NCBI GenBank assembly: GCA_902763805.1
Contig: CACWTN010000012.1
Location: 1-52,391, forward strand
Reading direction: 5' to 3'
Source: an uncultured bacterium
Lineage (GTDB): Bacteria; Cyanobacteriota; Vampirovibrionia; Gastranaerophilales; Gastranaerophilaceae
Length of the DNA: 52,391 nucleotides
Made by a program: the position numbers and the translations under genes
Notes under the pieces: model-generated
What the model saw: only the letters and a program-made list of their open reading frames with translations
Databases searched by the model: none
Told to the model about the DNA's origin: nothing
Part shown: in pieces, positions 15,128 through 22,853 of the stretch
Layout: every line of letters starts with the position of its first letter
Numbering within the stretch: position 1 is the stretch's first letter

Positions 15128-16123
15128 ATGCGTATTGTAGAGAGCAGTGAGTTAAGCAATTATAAGGTATTACCGTTTGACCTGTTTACGGAAAACAAGT
15201 CAAAGATTCTGGAAGCCGGAGAAGTTTTGACTCCGGGAAAACTTATAATGCTAAAAAATTACGTAAGAATATACGCAGAAGATTTTCTTGACGGAGAGGA
15301 AGAACAAAAGAAAAAAGATGAACAGAAAAAAAATCCTTCTCAGCGTCTGAGAAATTTTTCATATGAATCTCTGGATCCTGAAGATTTCAGTACAGTTATA
15401 AATAAAGAGTCTTCAATGCGTCTGGAAACACAGATAAAGATAAAATATTTTTATAAACGTATTTTTGATTTATTTTTGCAGGGATATTATGATGACGCTA
15501 TTCTAAAGCTTCAGTCTTTGGTTAATATAATAAGGAATGAAATATTCAAGAATCTGTATAAATCAGGCAAAGGTTCGCGAGTCAGATTTATGGGTGAATA
15601 TGAGCTTTGCCATCCGTTAAATGTTGCGGTTGTGTCAGGTTTGATTGCAAGGAAACTTGAATATACTCCAAGAGCAATGGAAGAACTCCTTCTGGCAGCA
15701 CTTTTGCACGATATCGGGAAAATGAGAATTGAACTTGACGGAGAATCTGCAATACTTTCAACAAATGAAGATGAACTTAAACAACATACGATTTTGGGTT
15801 ATAAAATGATAAAAGACGAGTTTGGCTTGTCCGAAGCAATTGCAAAAGTAGCCCTTGAACACCACGAAAACAATGACGGTTCAGGTTATCCCAGAGGATT
15901 ATCAAATGACTTTATATCAGAGCCTGCGCAGATAGTAAATGTAGCAAATTATTATGATAATCTTGCAAGTAACAGAACACATATGGTTGTTAGTAATAAC
16001 CGCGAAGTTCTGAGAGAAATGCTTGATATCGGAACGAGAAAATTCTCGGCAAAAGTGCTTTATACATTTATTCACATGTTTAATTACGACGACATTAATG
16101 ATTTTAATGATATGATGGTTTAG
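15128..16123 (+). CDS. HD-GYP domain cyclic-di-GMP phosphodiesterase
   Basis: A 331-aa protein. The C-terminal HD-GYP domain carries HPLNVA (162-167), LLHDIGK (192-198), QHTILGYKMI (219-228), HHENNDGSGYP (245-255) and VANYYDNLASNR (272-283), keeping the metal-binding His/Asp residues and the GYP signature, so it is expected to hydrolyse c-di-GMP. Residues 1-50 resemble the N-terminal helical/beta segment often found in HD-GYP proteins; 55-75 is a charged linker. There is no membrane segment or receiver domain. It sits next to a TetR-type palindrome and probably starts leaderless. Phosphodiesterase activity is inferred from intact motifs. Confidence 0.88.
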   Translation: MRIVESSELSNYKVLPFDLFTENKSKILEAGEVLTPGKLIMLKNYVRIYAEDFLDGEEEQKKKDEQKKNPSQRLRNFSYESLDPEDFSTVINKESSMRLETQIKIKYFYKRIFDLFLQGYYDDAILKLQSLVNIIRNEIFKNLYKSGKGSRVRFMGEYELCHPLNVAVVSGLIARKLEYTPRAMEELLLAALLHDIGKMRIELDGESAILSTNEDELKQHTILGYKMIKDEFGLSEAIAKVALEHHENNDGSGYPRGLSNDFISEPAQIVNVANYYDNLASNRTHMVVSNNREVLREMLDIGTRKFSAKVLYTFIHMFNYDDINDFNDMMV

Positions 16124-16232
16124 TCGTTCAATTTTTCAGAGTTTTTACAATTCATAACATTTACTTTAAAATTAAACATGTTTAAAATATAATTTTTTTC
16201 AAAGAGTATATATTTTACGAGGGAGTATAATT

Positions 16233-16829
16233 ATGCCTAATAACGAAACCGTAGGAAAGAAAATAGTTGAAGCTTTGAAAAAACAAGCAGAAAATATAGA
16301 AACTACAGATGATATGAGTTTTGCACAGGACGAAATTTCAGAACCCGTTTCTCAAGAAGATGTATTTGAAACAAGAGAAACTGATATTTTTGCAGAGCCG
16401 GAAACACCTGTACGTCCGCAAAAAACAGCGAAAAACTTCTTTGATGATGACGATGAAGCAGAACCTTTCTATGCAGAGCCAAAACAAGCAGCAATTCCTT
16501 CTGTTGAAACATCAGATACGTTTGAAATGCCTGCCAATATCGCAGTTCTGAAAAAGCTTATTTCGCAATTGCCGAGCGGTGTTTCAAGACACACAGGTGC
16601 TCAGATTATTAAGCAGACTATGGAAGCTTTGGGTATATCAATGAAAAGCGTATTGCAGGATGCGCAGCAGGTTCAGGAAGGTCTGAAAGTTTCTGCAAGA
16701 GAATGTCAGGCATCTATTCAGGAATACAAGAAACAAATTCTTGCTCTTGAAAAACAATCTCAAACTTATCAGAAACAGTATTCTGCGTTAAATGATTTAA
16801 TCAGTTTGTTTATTCAGACTACAAAATAA
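16233..16829 (+). CDS. Acidic coiled-coil protein of unknown function
   Basis: A 198-aa protein with an acidic, disordered-looking N-terminal half (about 15-95, repeated E/D/P) and a helical C-terminal half. Residues 98-135 form a compact amphipathic block (PANIAVLKKLISQLPSGVS...) and 140-195 a coiled coil (KVSARECQASIQEYKKQ and onward). The layout recalls cytoskeletal or cell-division adaptors, but I recognise no family. GAGGGAG stands 10 bases before the ATG, and a terminator follows the stop. It lies on the same strand after the HD-GYP gene with a gap of about 110 bases. Confidence 0.6.
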   Translation: MPNNETVGKKIVEALKKQAENIETTDDMSFAQDEISEPVSQEDVFETRETDIFAEPETPVRPQKTAKNFFDDDDEAEPFYAEPKQAAIPSVETSDTFEMPANIAVLKKLISQLPSGVSRHTGAQIIKQTMEALGISMKSVLQDAQQVQEGLKVSARECQASIQEYKKQILALEKQSQTYQKQYSALNDLISLFIQTTK

Positions 16830-16846
16830 AAATATTAAATGACAAT

Positions 16847-16879
16847 AAAAAATGGCGGTTCGAAGAACCGCCATTTTTT
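16847..16879. terminator. Bidirectional terminator
   Basis: AAAAAATGGCGGTT (16847-16860) and AACCGCCATTTTTT (16866-16879) pair perfectly over 14 bp between two convergent genes. Confidence 0.92.
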
Positions 16880-16895
16880 ATTTATTAAATTTTAC

Positions 16896-17348
16896 TTATA
16901 CTCCGTCATCGCTTTCAGCTTCTTCTTCCGTTGCTTGCGGAGCTGCAACTTCTACGCCCATTTGCTCCAGTGCCGCTCTGGCTTTTGGGGCAAGAGCCGT
17001 ATCCGAAAAGTTTTCAAGAACAGTTTGATAACATTCGATTGCTTCGGGTTTCATTTCACGTAATTTGTAAATATTGCCTGCTTTAAAGTAAAGCGGAGCA
17101 AGTGCAGGGTTTGATGCCATAAGCATCTGGTTATCAAGCTTAATTTTTATCCCGATAAGTTCTTCACTGTCCTGAGGGGATAAAAGTGATCTGCCGTATA
17201 TTTTTTGTGTAAGTCTGTCAATTGTATTCGACATTTCCGTAATATCTTCTTTTGATAATTTAGCGGATTTTTTGGCAGCAGATACGTCAAGGCTTATTGC
17301 TGTTAATAACAAAAATACAGTTATTATCGATAAGATTATTTTTTTCAT
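16896..17348 (-). CDS. Exported TPR-like protein
   Basis: A 150-aa protein with a signal peptide at 1-24 (MKKIILSIITVFLLLTAISLDVSAA). Residues 80-125 (PLYFKAGNIYKL...EAIECYQTVLENFSDTALAPKARAALEQMG) match one and a half tetratricopeptide repeats, which mediate protein contacts. The acidic C-terminus is short. AGTATAAAG precedes the ATG after CGGAG. Probably periplasmic. Partner unknown. Confidence 0.62.
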   Translation of the reverse strand: MKKIILSIITVFLLLTAISLDVSAAKKSAKLSKEDITEMSNTIDRLTQKIYGRSLLSPQDSEELIGIKIKLDNQMLMASNPALAPLYFKAGNIYKLREMKPEAIECYQTVLENFSDTALAPKARAALEQMGVEVAAPQATEEEAESDDGV

Positions 17349-17418
17349 CTTTATACTCCGTATAAAAATTATACCCTAAGTTTATTATAATTAAAAGTTG
17401 GATTTTTCACTCAGTTAA

Positions 17419-18387
17419 ATGTATGATTATTTTATGGAAAAATTAATTTATCAAATGTTTATTCTGGGTACGGGTGAACACCTGGATTACGCTTTATCAA
17501 AGAATTTAGGCGGTGTGATTTTTTTTACCCGTGATATAAAAAGCAAAAAGCAGTTTCAAAATCTGATAAAGGATGTATGTTTAAAAAGTGTAACAAAACC
17601 GTTTCTCTCAATTGATCAGGAAGGCGGAAGGGTTGAACGTACGGAAAATATTCATCCCCGTTATTTATCTGCGCGATATGCTTATGCAAAAGGGATGGAT
17701 TTTTTAAAGAACCAGACCGAAACTATTGCAAAAGAGCTTAAGGATTACGGTATAAACTTAAATTTTGCGCCTTGTGCTGATGTTAATACAAATCCTGACA
17801 ATCCGATTATCGGCGAACGTGCTTTTTCGGATAAGGCTGATGAGGTTATAAAAGGGGTTGGGGTTGTTTCTGATATTTACCGTAAAAACGGTATTATACC
17901 TTGCATCAAACATTATCCGGGACATGGTGATGCAGACAGTGACAGTCATTTAACCCTGCCACGGATAGATTTGCCTTTAGATGAGATGGAGAAGATTCAT
18001 ATAGCACCTTTTAAGGCAGGTGTTGAAGGCGGTATAGAGATGATAATGGCTGCGCATCTGCATTGTATGTGTTTTGACAAAAAAGTAATTCCGTCATCAC
18101 TGAGCGGAAATGCAATTGGATATTTGAGAAATAACCTTGGATACAATGGGGTTGTAATATCTGATGATATGGTAATGAAAGGAGTTCAGGCTTACGGTTC
18201 TGCAGAGGCGGTGATAATGGGTATTGAGGCAGGACTTGATATGTTTATTTTCAGAGATGCGGATGATAAAACTGTTGAAACAATAGATAAGGTTGTAGAA
18301 ATAGTCAACGGTGATGAAAAACTTAAAGAACGAGTTTTACAATCAAACAGGCGGATATTTGATTTGAAACAGAGATACGGTATATAA
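17419..18387 (+). CDS. nagZ: Beta-N-acetylhexosaminidase (GH3, NagZ-like)
   Basis: A 322-aa GH3 enzyme that removes N-acetylglucosamine from 1,6-anhydro-muropeptides in cell-wall recycling. SIDQEGGRVERT (64-75), KHYPGHGDADSDSH (164-177, the His/Asp catalytic loop specific to NagZ) and SDDMVMKG (248-255, holding the Asp nucleophile) are all present. Single-domain length is typical of the cytoplasmic enzyme and no signal peptide is seen. Two in-frame ATGs (17419, 17434) are possible; neither has a clear ribosome site. Functionally it pairs with the LD-carboxypeptidase at 4.3 kb. Confidence 0.92.
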   Translation: MYDYFMEKLIYQMFILGTGEHLDYALSKNLGGVIFFTRDIKSKKQFQNLIKDVCLKSVTKPFLSIDQEGGRVERTENIHPRYLSARYAYAKGMDFLKNQTETIAKELKDYGINLNFAPCADVNTNPDNPIIGERAFSDKADEVIKGVGVVSDIYRKNGIIPCIKHYPGHGDADSDSHLTLPRIDLPLDEMEKIHIAPFKAGVEGGIEMIMAAHLHCMCFDKKVIPSSLSGNAIGYLRNNLGYNGVVISDDMVMKGVQAYGSAEAVIMGIEAGLDMFIFRDADDKTVETIDKVVEIVNGDEKLKERVLQSNRRIFDLKQRYGI

Positions 18388-18425
18388 AAAAGAGGCAGGA
18401 ACTTTGTTCCTGCCTCTTTTTTTTT
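18386..18425. terminator. Bidirectional terminator
   Basis: A stem of about 15 bp (AAAGAGGCAGGAAC, loop TTT, GTTCCTGCCTCTTT) flanked by A- and T-runs, between convergent nagZ and the zinc-ribbon gene. Confidence 0.92.
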
Positions 18426-18437
18426 CAAATATATTTT

Positions 18438-18722
18438 CTACCCTTCTGCAGCAGCTTTTTCTGCATCAAAGCATTCTTTGCAGAGAACATCTCTGCCTTG
18501 TGTCGGGTTAAAAGGAACTTGTGTTTGTTTGCCGCATTTTGCGCAAACTGCATCAAACATTCTCTTTTTACCTCTGCGTTGTTGTTTTTTTGCCTTTCTG
18601 CAGTCAGGGCATCTTTTTGGCTTATTTGTTAAACCTTTTTCTGCAAAAAATTCCTGCTCGCCTGCTGTGAATACAAATTCAGCGCCGCAATCTTCACAAA
18701 TAAGCTTTTCATCTTCGTACAT
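18438..18722 (-). CDS. Zinc-ribbon protein with two CxxC pairs
   Basis: About 94 aa. Cys pairs CEDC (near 9-12) and CPDC (about 35-38) form one zinc ribbon with the PKRCPDCRKAKK signature; after a basic linker (KQQRRGKKRM) a second ribbon has CAKC and CKEC. Proteins of this layout are common in Firmicutes and Melainabacteria; the function is unknown, possibly nucleic-acid binding given the basic linker. The start is ATG 18722, 8 bases after AGGAG; an upstream in-frame ATG at 18752 lacks a ribosome site. Confidence 0.78.
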   Translation of the reverse strand: MYEDEKLICEDCGAEFVFTAGEQEFFAEKGLTNKPKRCPDCRKAKKQQRRGKKRMFDAVCAKCGKQTQVPFNPTQGRDVLCKECFDAEKAAAEG

Positions 18723-18865
18723 GACCGTGTCTCCTAAATAATTAAATACCATTTGGCTTTAAACAAAAGCCATGCCAATTATTCTATAACTTTTTCGGAC
18801 AAAGGTCAAGGTTTGTTAAGGTTTTAATACGTATTAAAGGCGCAGTTTTATTTTCTTTTCAAAAT

Positions 18866-18878
18866 TAGACCATACGGT
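18866..18878. promoter_or_regulatory. Second TAGACCAT-CGGT site
   Basis: TAGACCATACGGT differs from 15049-15061 at one base in 13; its right half-palindrome is degenerate (GGTATT instead of GGTCTA). It lies 37 bases before the peptide-binding protein gene. Possibly the same regulator. Confidence 0.35.
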
Positions 18879-18899
18879 ATTAAAAAAAAGTTGATTATA

Positions 18900-18908
18900 T
18901 GCTAATCT
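18900..18908 (+). promoter_or_regulatory. Extended -10 TG-n-TAATCT, 7 nt before start
   Basis: TGCTAATCT followed by seven bases and the ATG at 18916, without a ribosome site, so the mRNA may begin at or next to the start codon. Confidence 0.4.
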
Positions 18909-18915
18909 TATACTT

Positions 18916-20736
18916 ATGAAGAGAATGTTTGGGATAATAGTATTTTTTATTTTATCGGCATTGGTTTTGAGGTGTTGTATTCGTGCCGATGTTCCTGAGG
19001 TTACAAACGTAAAAACGGTTACGCCTGATATAAATAATATTAGTTATCCTGATGATAATAAGAATGTTACATTAAACGGAGTTGATTATATACAAACACA
19101 GGCGCCTGTGGGAAAATTTGGCGGCGAGCTTGTTTTATCGACAATAGGAGAAGGACCTAAAACTTTTAACCCCTGCAACACAAAGGATGCAACTTCTTCT
19201 GCAATGGCATCAATTCTCTATGAAGGACTGCTTACAACAGATGCTAAAACGGGAAAAGTTATTCCTCAGCTTGCTAAATCTTATTATATAGACGGAAATG
19301 ATTATATTATAACTCTGAGAAAGGGGATTAAATGGTCTGACGGTAAGCCGATTACGGCAGATGATGTTTTGTATACTTATGAAGAAATTGTATTTAAGGG
19401 ACTGGGAAACCCTTCCATAACAGATGCAATGACAGTTGACGGAAAACTTCCGACATTGACTAAGGTTGATGATTATACGGTTAAATTTACCACATCAAAG
19501 CCTTTTGCTCCGTTTTTGCGTCAGCTTTCATATCCTGTTGTTCCAAAACATTACTTTAAGCCTTATTCGGATAAGGGAGCATCAGAGTTTAACGCTTTTT
19601 TGAACACAAATACAAAACCTGAAACTATTGTTTCAAACGGACCTTTTAAGTTAAAAGAGTATGTTGCGGCACAGCGTGTGGTTTTTGAAAGAAACCCGAA
19701 TTATTACAAGATTAACCTTAATAATCAGCAGCTTCCGTATCTTGATAAAATCGTTTATTTGATAGTCGGTGATACAAACAACGGTATTCTTAAATTTGAA
19801 GCAAAAGAGTTGGATGTAATCAGTCTGAACGGAAATACCGTTGCAAGGTACAAAGAGCGAGAAGACAAGTCAGATTATACAATATATAATCTCGGCGCAA
19901 GCACGGGTACGTTGTTTGTTGCAATAAATCTGAACAACAGAAAAGATAAGAACGGACATTATTACGTAAATCCCGTTAAACAAAAATGGTTCAGGGATAA
20001 GAATTTCAGAAAAGCTGTTGAGCGTGCAGTTGACAGAAAAAATATGATTCAAAATATCGCATTCGGTGTTGCAGAACCTCTCTATACTGCTGAAAGTCCG
20101 AATTCTATTTATCTTAATAAGAACATAAAGGGTTATGATGTTGACACGGATAAAGCAAAAAAACTTTTGGAAAACAGCGGTTTTGTGTATAAAAATAATA
20201 AATTGTATGACAAACAGGGCAATTTTGTTGAGTTTGATTTGTATACAAATGCCGGAAATCTTGAGCGTGAAGCATTGGGAGTTATGGTAAAACAAGATTT
20301 GGAAGAACTCGGGATGAAGGTTAATTTTAAACCGATTGAGTTTAATTCTCTTGTGAATAAACTGACAAATACTTTTGATTGGGATATGGTCATAATGGGT
20401 CTGACGGGTTCACCTCTGGAACCTCACGACGGCAAAAACGTATGGACATCAAAAGGTACGCTGCATCTTTTTAATCAGGGTGTTCCGAAAAATGAATGTT
20501 TTGAGTGGGAAAAAGAGCTTGATGAACTGTTTGAGGCAGGGGCGCTAAAGATAGATTTTGCGGACAGAAAACCTGTCTATGACAGATATCAGGAAATCAT
20601 ATATGAACAAAACCCTGTCATATATTTGTATTCTCCCGCACAGATTTATGCAATACGTAAAAAATTTAAAAACGTGTTCCCTTCAGCACTGAACGGGTTG
20701 ATTTATAATCTGGATGAGTTGTATATTGAGAAGTAA
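18916..20736 (+). CDS. Peptide ABC transporter substrate-binding protein (SBP family 5)
   Basis: A 606-aa exported protein with an N-terminal signal segment (1-24) and the family-5 binding fold from about 70: GPKTFNPCN, SSAMASILYEGLL, VIPQLAKSYYI, YIITLRKGIKWSDGKPITADDVLYTYE (the family signature) and later AVDRKNMIQNIAFGVAEP. It binds oligopeptides or similar solutes in the periplasm for the two permeases downstream. Cys residues near 20-21 might be lipidated but the lipobox is poor. The gap to the next gene is 14 bases. Ligand cannot be predicted. Confidence 0.88.
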   Translation: MKRMFGIIVFFILSALVLRCCIRADVPEVTNVKTVTPDINNISYPDDNKNVTLNGVDYIQTQAPVGKFGGELVLSTIGEGPKTFNPCNTKDATSSAMASILYEGLLTTDAKTGKVIPQLAKSYYIDGNDYIITLRKGIKWSDGKPITADDVLYTYEEIVFKGLGNPSITDAMTVDGKLPTLTKVDDYTVKFTTSKPFAPFLRQLSYPVVPKHYFKPYSDKGASEFNAFLNTNTKPETIVSNGPFKLKEYVAAQRVVFERNPNYYKINLNNQQLPYLDKIVYLIVGDTNNGILKFEAKELDVISLNGNTVARYKEREDKSDYTIYNLGASTGTLFVAINLNNRKDKNGHYYVNPVKQKWFRDKNFRKAVERAVDRKNMIQNIAFGVAEPLYTAESPNSIYLNKNIKGYDVDTDKAKKLLENSGFVYKNNKLYDKQGNFVEFDLYTNAGNLEREALGVMVKQDLEELGMKVNFKPIEFNSLVNKLTNTFDWDMVIMGLTGSPLEPHDGKNVWTSKGTLHLFNQGVPKNECFEWEKELDELFEAGALKIDFADRKPVYDRYQEIIYEQNPVIYLYSPAQIYAIRKKFKNVFPSALNGLIYNLDELYIEK

Positions 20737-20750
20737 TATCGGGGGTTTAA

Positions 20751-21731
20751 GTGGGATTATTAAGGTTTACGGCTAAAAGAATATTGCAGGTTATACCGCT
20801 TTTAATCATTGTATCAATGATAAGCTTTTTTATAATCAGACTTGCTCCTATTGATCCGCTTGCGGAGCTCAGAATAAATCCTTCTATATCAGAAGAAACA
20901 TTGCAAAAAGAAGTTAAACGGTTAAAACTGGATAAACCGATTGCCGTACAATATCTTTATTGGGCAAAATCATTTGTACAGCTTGATTTAGGGTACACTT
21001 CAGACGGTGAAAAAGTGTCGGTTAAACTGAAAGAGCGTATTCCGAATACATTATTGCTGACACTTGTTGTTATTTTTATGACATGGATAACGGGAATTCC
21101 GCTTGGAATATTGGCAGCGGTTAAGAAAGAAACGGCATTGGACAGGCTTTTGACGGTTTTTTCCAGTATAGGAATGGCAATTCCTTCCTTCTTCTTTGCT
21201 ATATTAATGCTTATGTTTGCCGTTAAAACGGGATGGTTTCCGGCAGGCGGACTGACAAGCTATAACTACAATGATATGAATTTTATCGGGAAAATATGCG
21301 ATATTTCAAGACACCTTGTTTTGCCGGTAATCGTATTGTTTACTATATCACTGTCAGGATTGCAGAGGCAGATGAGAGCAAATATGCTTGAAGTTTTGGA
21401 CAGTGATTATATAAAATTTGCGCGAGCTAAAGGACTTAGCGAATGGAAGGTTATCTTTAAACACGCACTAAGGAATGCGGTAAATCCGTTGATTACACTT
21501 TTAGGATTTGAGTTTGCAGGACTGCTCAGCGGTGCTGCGCTTACGGAATACGTTTTTCAGTATCCGGGACTTGGACGGTTAATCCTTGAAGCGGTTATGA
21601 AATCGGATATAAATCTTGTTATGGCATCTTTGATGATGGGTACGATAATGCTTGTTGCGGGAAATTTGATTGCGGATATACTGCTTTTACTGACTGACCC
21701 GAGAACACGAAAAAGTCAGGAGGCAAAGTAG
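20751..21731 (+). CDS. ABC transporter permease (DppB/OppB family)
   Basis: A 326-aa inner-membrane permease with six hydrophobic segments. The N-terminal family motif (RFTAKRILQVIPLLIIVSMI, then RLAPIDPL) and the cytoplasmic EAA loop ARAKGLSEWKVIFKHALRNA (about 225-244) that docks the ATPase are present. It starts with GTG after GGGGG and is translationally close to the binding protein and the second permease (adjacent at 21732). No ATPase gene follows in the window. Confidence 0.92.
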   Translation: MGLLRFTAKRILQVIPLLIIVSMISFFIIRLAPIDPLAELRINPSISEETLQKEVKRLKLDKPIAVQYLYWAKSFVQLDLGYTSDGEKVSVKLKERIPNTLLLTLVVIFMTWITGIPLGILAAVKKETALDRLLTVFSSIGMAIPSFFFAILMLMFAVKTGWFPAGGLTSYNYNDMNFIGKICDISRHLVLPVIVLFTISLSGLQRQMRANMLEVLDSDYIKFARAKGLSEWKVIFKHALRNAVNPLITLLGFEFAGLLSGAALTEYVFQYPGLGRLILEAVMKSDINLVMASLMMGTIMLVAGNLIADILLLLTDPRTRKSQEAK

Positions 21732-22790
21732 ATGGAGTTCATCAGAAAAATATTTAAGGATAAATTTGCTGCTGCAGCTTTCGTTGTTTTGGCTTTGTTG
21801 TATTTAATTATACTGTTTGCAGATTTTCTTGCACCGTATTCAAGTACGTATTCAAACAGAGATTTGTCTTATGCTCCGCCTTCTAAGATTTATACAATAA
21901 ACGAAAATGGCAAGCCGTCATTACCTTATACATATAATTATGTAAGAAAGTATGACCCTTATTTGATGCAGACTGTATTTAAACAGGACCGGTCAAAAAA
22001 ATATTTTATAAAACCATTTGTAAAAGCTGAAAAACACAAAATTCTGGGTATAATCCCGACTCACAGACATTTGTTCGGGGTTGAAAACGGCGGCGAAGTA
22101 CATCTTCTGGGAACTGATATTAACGGCAGAGATGTATTTTCAAGACTTCTGTTCGGCGGACGGATATCAATGACAGTCGGATTTCTTGCGCTTTTAATAG
22201 TTTTTCCGATAGGACTTTTATACGGGGGTATATCGGGATATTTCGGCGGTATAGTTGATATGCTGATGATGAGGTTTGCGGAAGCTGTTATGGCAATTCC
22301 GAGCTTTTATCTGCTTATTATTCTTGCGGCAATACTTCCTTCCGGAATGACAAGCGTACAGCGGTTTGCGCTTATTGTAGTTATTCTTGCATTAATCGGT
22401 TGGGCAGGGTTTGCAAGAGTTGTGAGAGGTATGGTTTTATCTGTAAAACAGGAGGATTTTGTGCAGGCAGAAAAGGTTATGGGAGCATCTTCTTTGAGGA
22501 TTATTCTGAAACATATACTTCCGCAGACGACGAGTTATGTAATAATAGCAATGACTTTGAGCGTGCCGTCATATATTCTTGCGGAATCAGGTTTAAGCTT
22601 TTTGGGTCTTGGAATACAGCAGCCTGACGCAAGCTGGGGAAATATGTTAAAAGAGGCGCAGGAGTTTATGAATATACTTTACAGACCTTGGCTTTTGGCT
22701 CCCGGCGGACTTATTTTTATTGCGGTGCTTTCCTTTAATTTGCTTGGTGATGCAGTAAGAGATATTTTGGATCCGAAATCTCATGGGTAA
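21732..22790 (+). CDS. ABC transporter permease (DppC/OppC family)
   Basis: A 352-aa permease directly abutting the first. It has an N-terminal helix, a long periplasmic insert (about 40-115) typical of larger OppC/YejE-type permeases, then HLLGTDINGRDVFSRLLFGGRISMTVG and an EAA loop (QAEKVMGASSLRIILKHILPQT). GGAGGCAAAGTAG gives the ribosome site. The two ATPases that normally complete the operon are absent; a terminator follows at 22804, so they must come from another locus. Confidence 0.92.
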   Translation: MEFIRKIFKDKFAAAAFVVLALLYLIILFADFLAPYSSTYSNRDLSYAPPSKIYTINENGKPSLPYTYNYVRKYDPYLMQTVFKQDRSKKYFIKPFVKAEKHKILGIIPTHRHLFGVENGGEVHLLGTDINGRDVFSRLLFGGRISMTVGFLALLIVFPIGLLYGGISGYFGGIVDMLMMRFAEAVMAIPSFYLLIILAAILPSGMTSVQRFALIVVILALIGWAGFARVVRGMVLSVKQEDFVQAEKVMGASSLRIILKHILPQTTSYVIIAMTLSVPSYILAESGLSFLGLGIQQPDASWGNMLKEAQEFMNILYRPWLLAPGGLIFIAVLSFNLLGDAVRDILDPKSHG

Positions 22791-22803
22791 ATGCGTGGTA
22801 ACA

Positions 22804-22834
22804 AAAAAGGCTGAGTTGAAAACTCAGCCTTTTT
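22804..22834. terminator. Bidirectional terminator
   Basis: AAAAAGGCTGAGTT (22804-22817), 3-base loop, AACTCAGCCTTTTT (22821-22834), between convergent genes. Confidence 0.92.
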
Positions 22835-22853
22835 AATGTTAGTAAAACAGACA

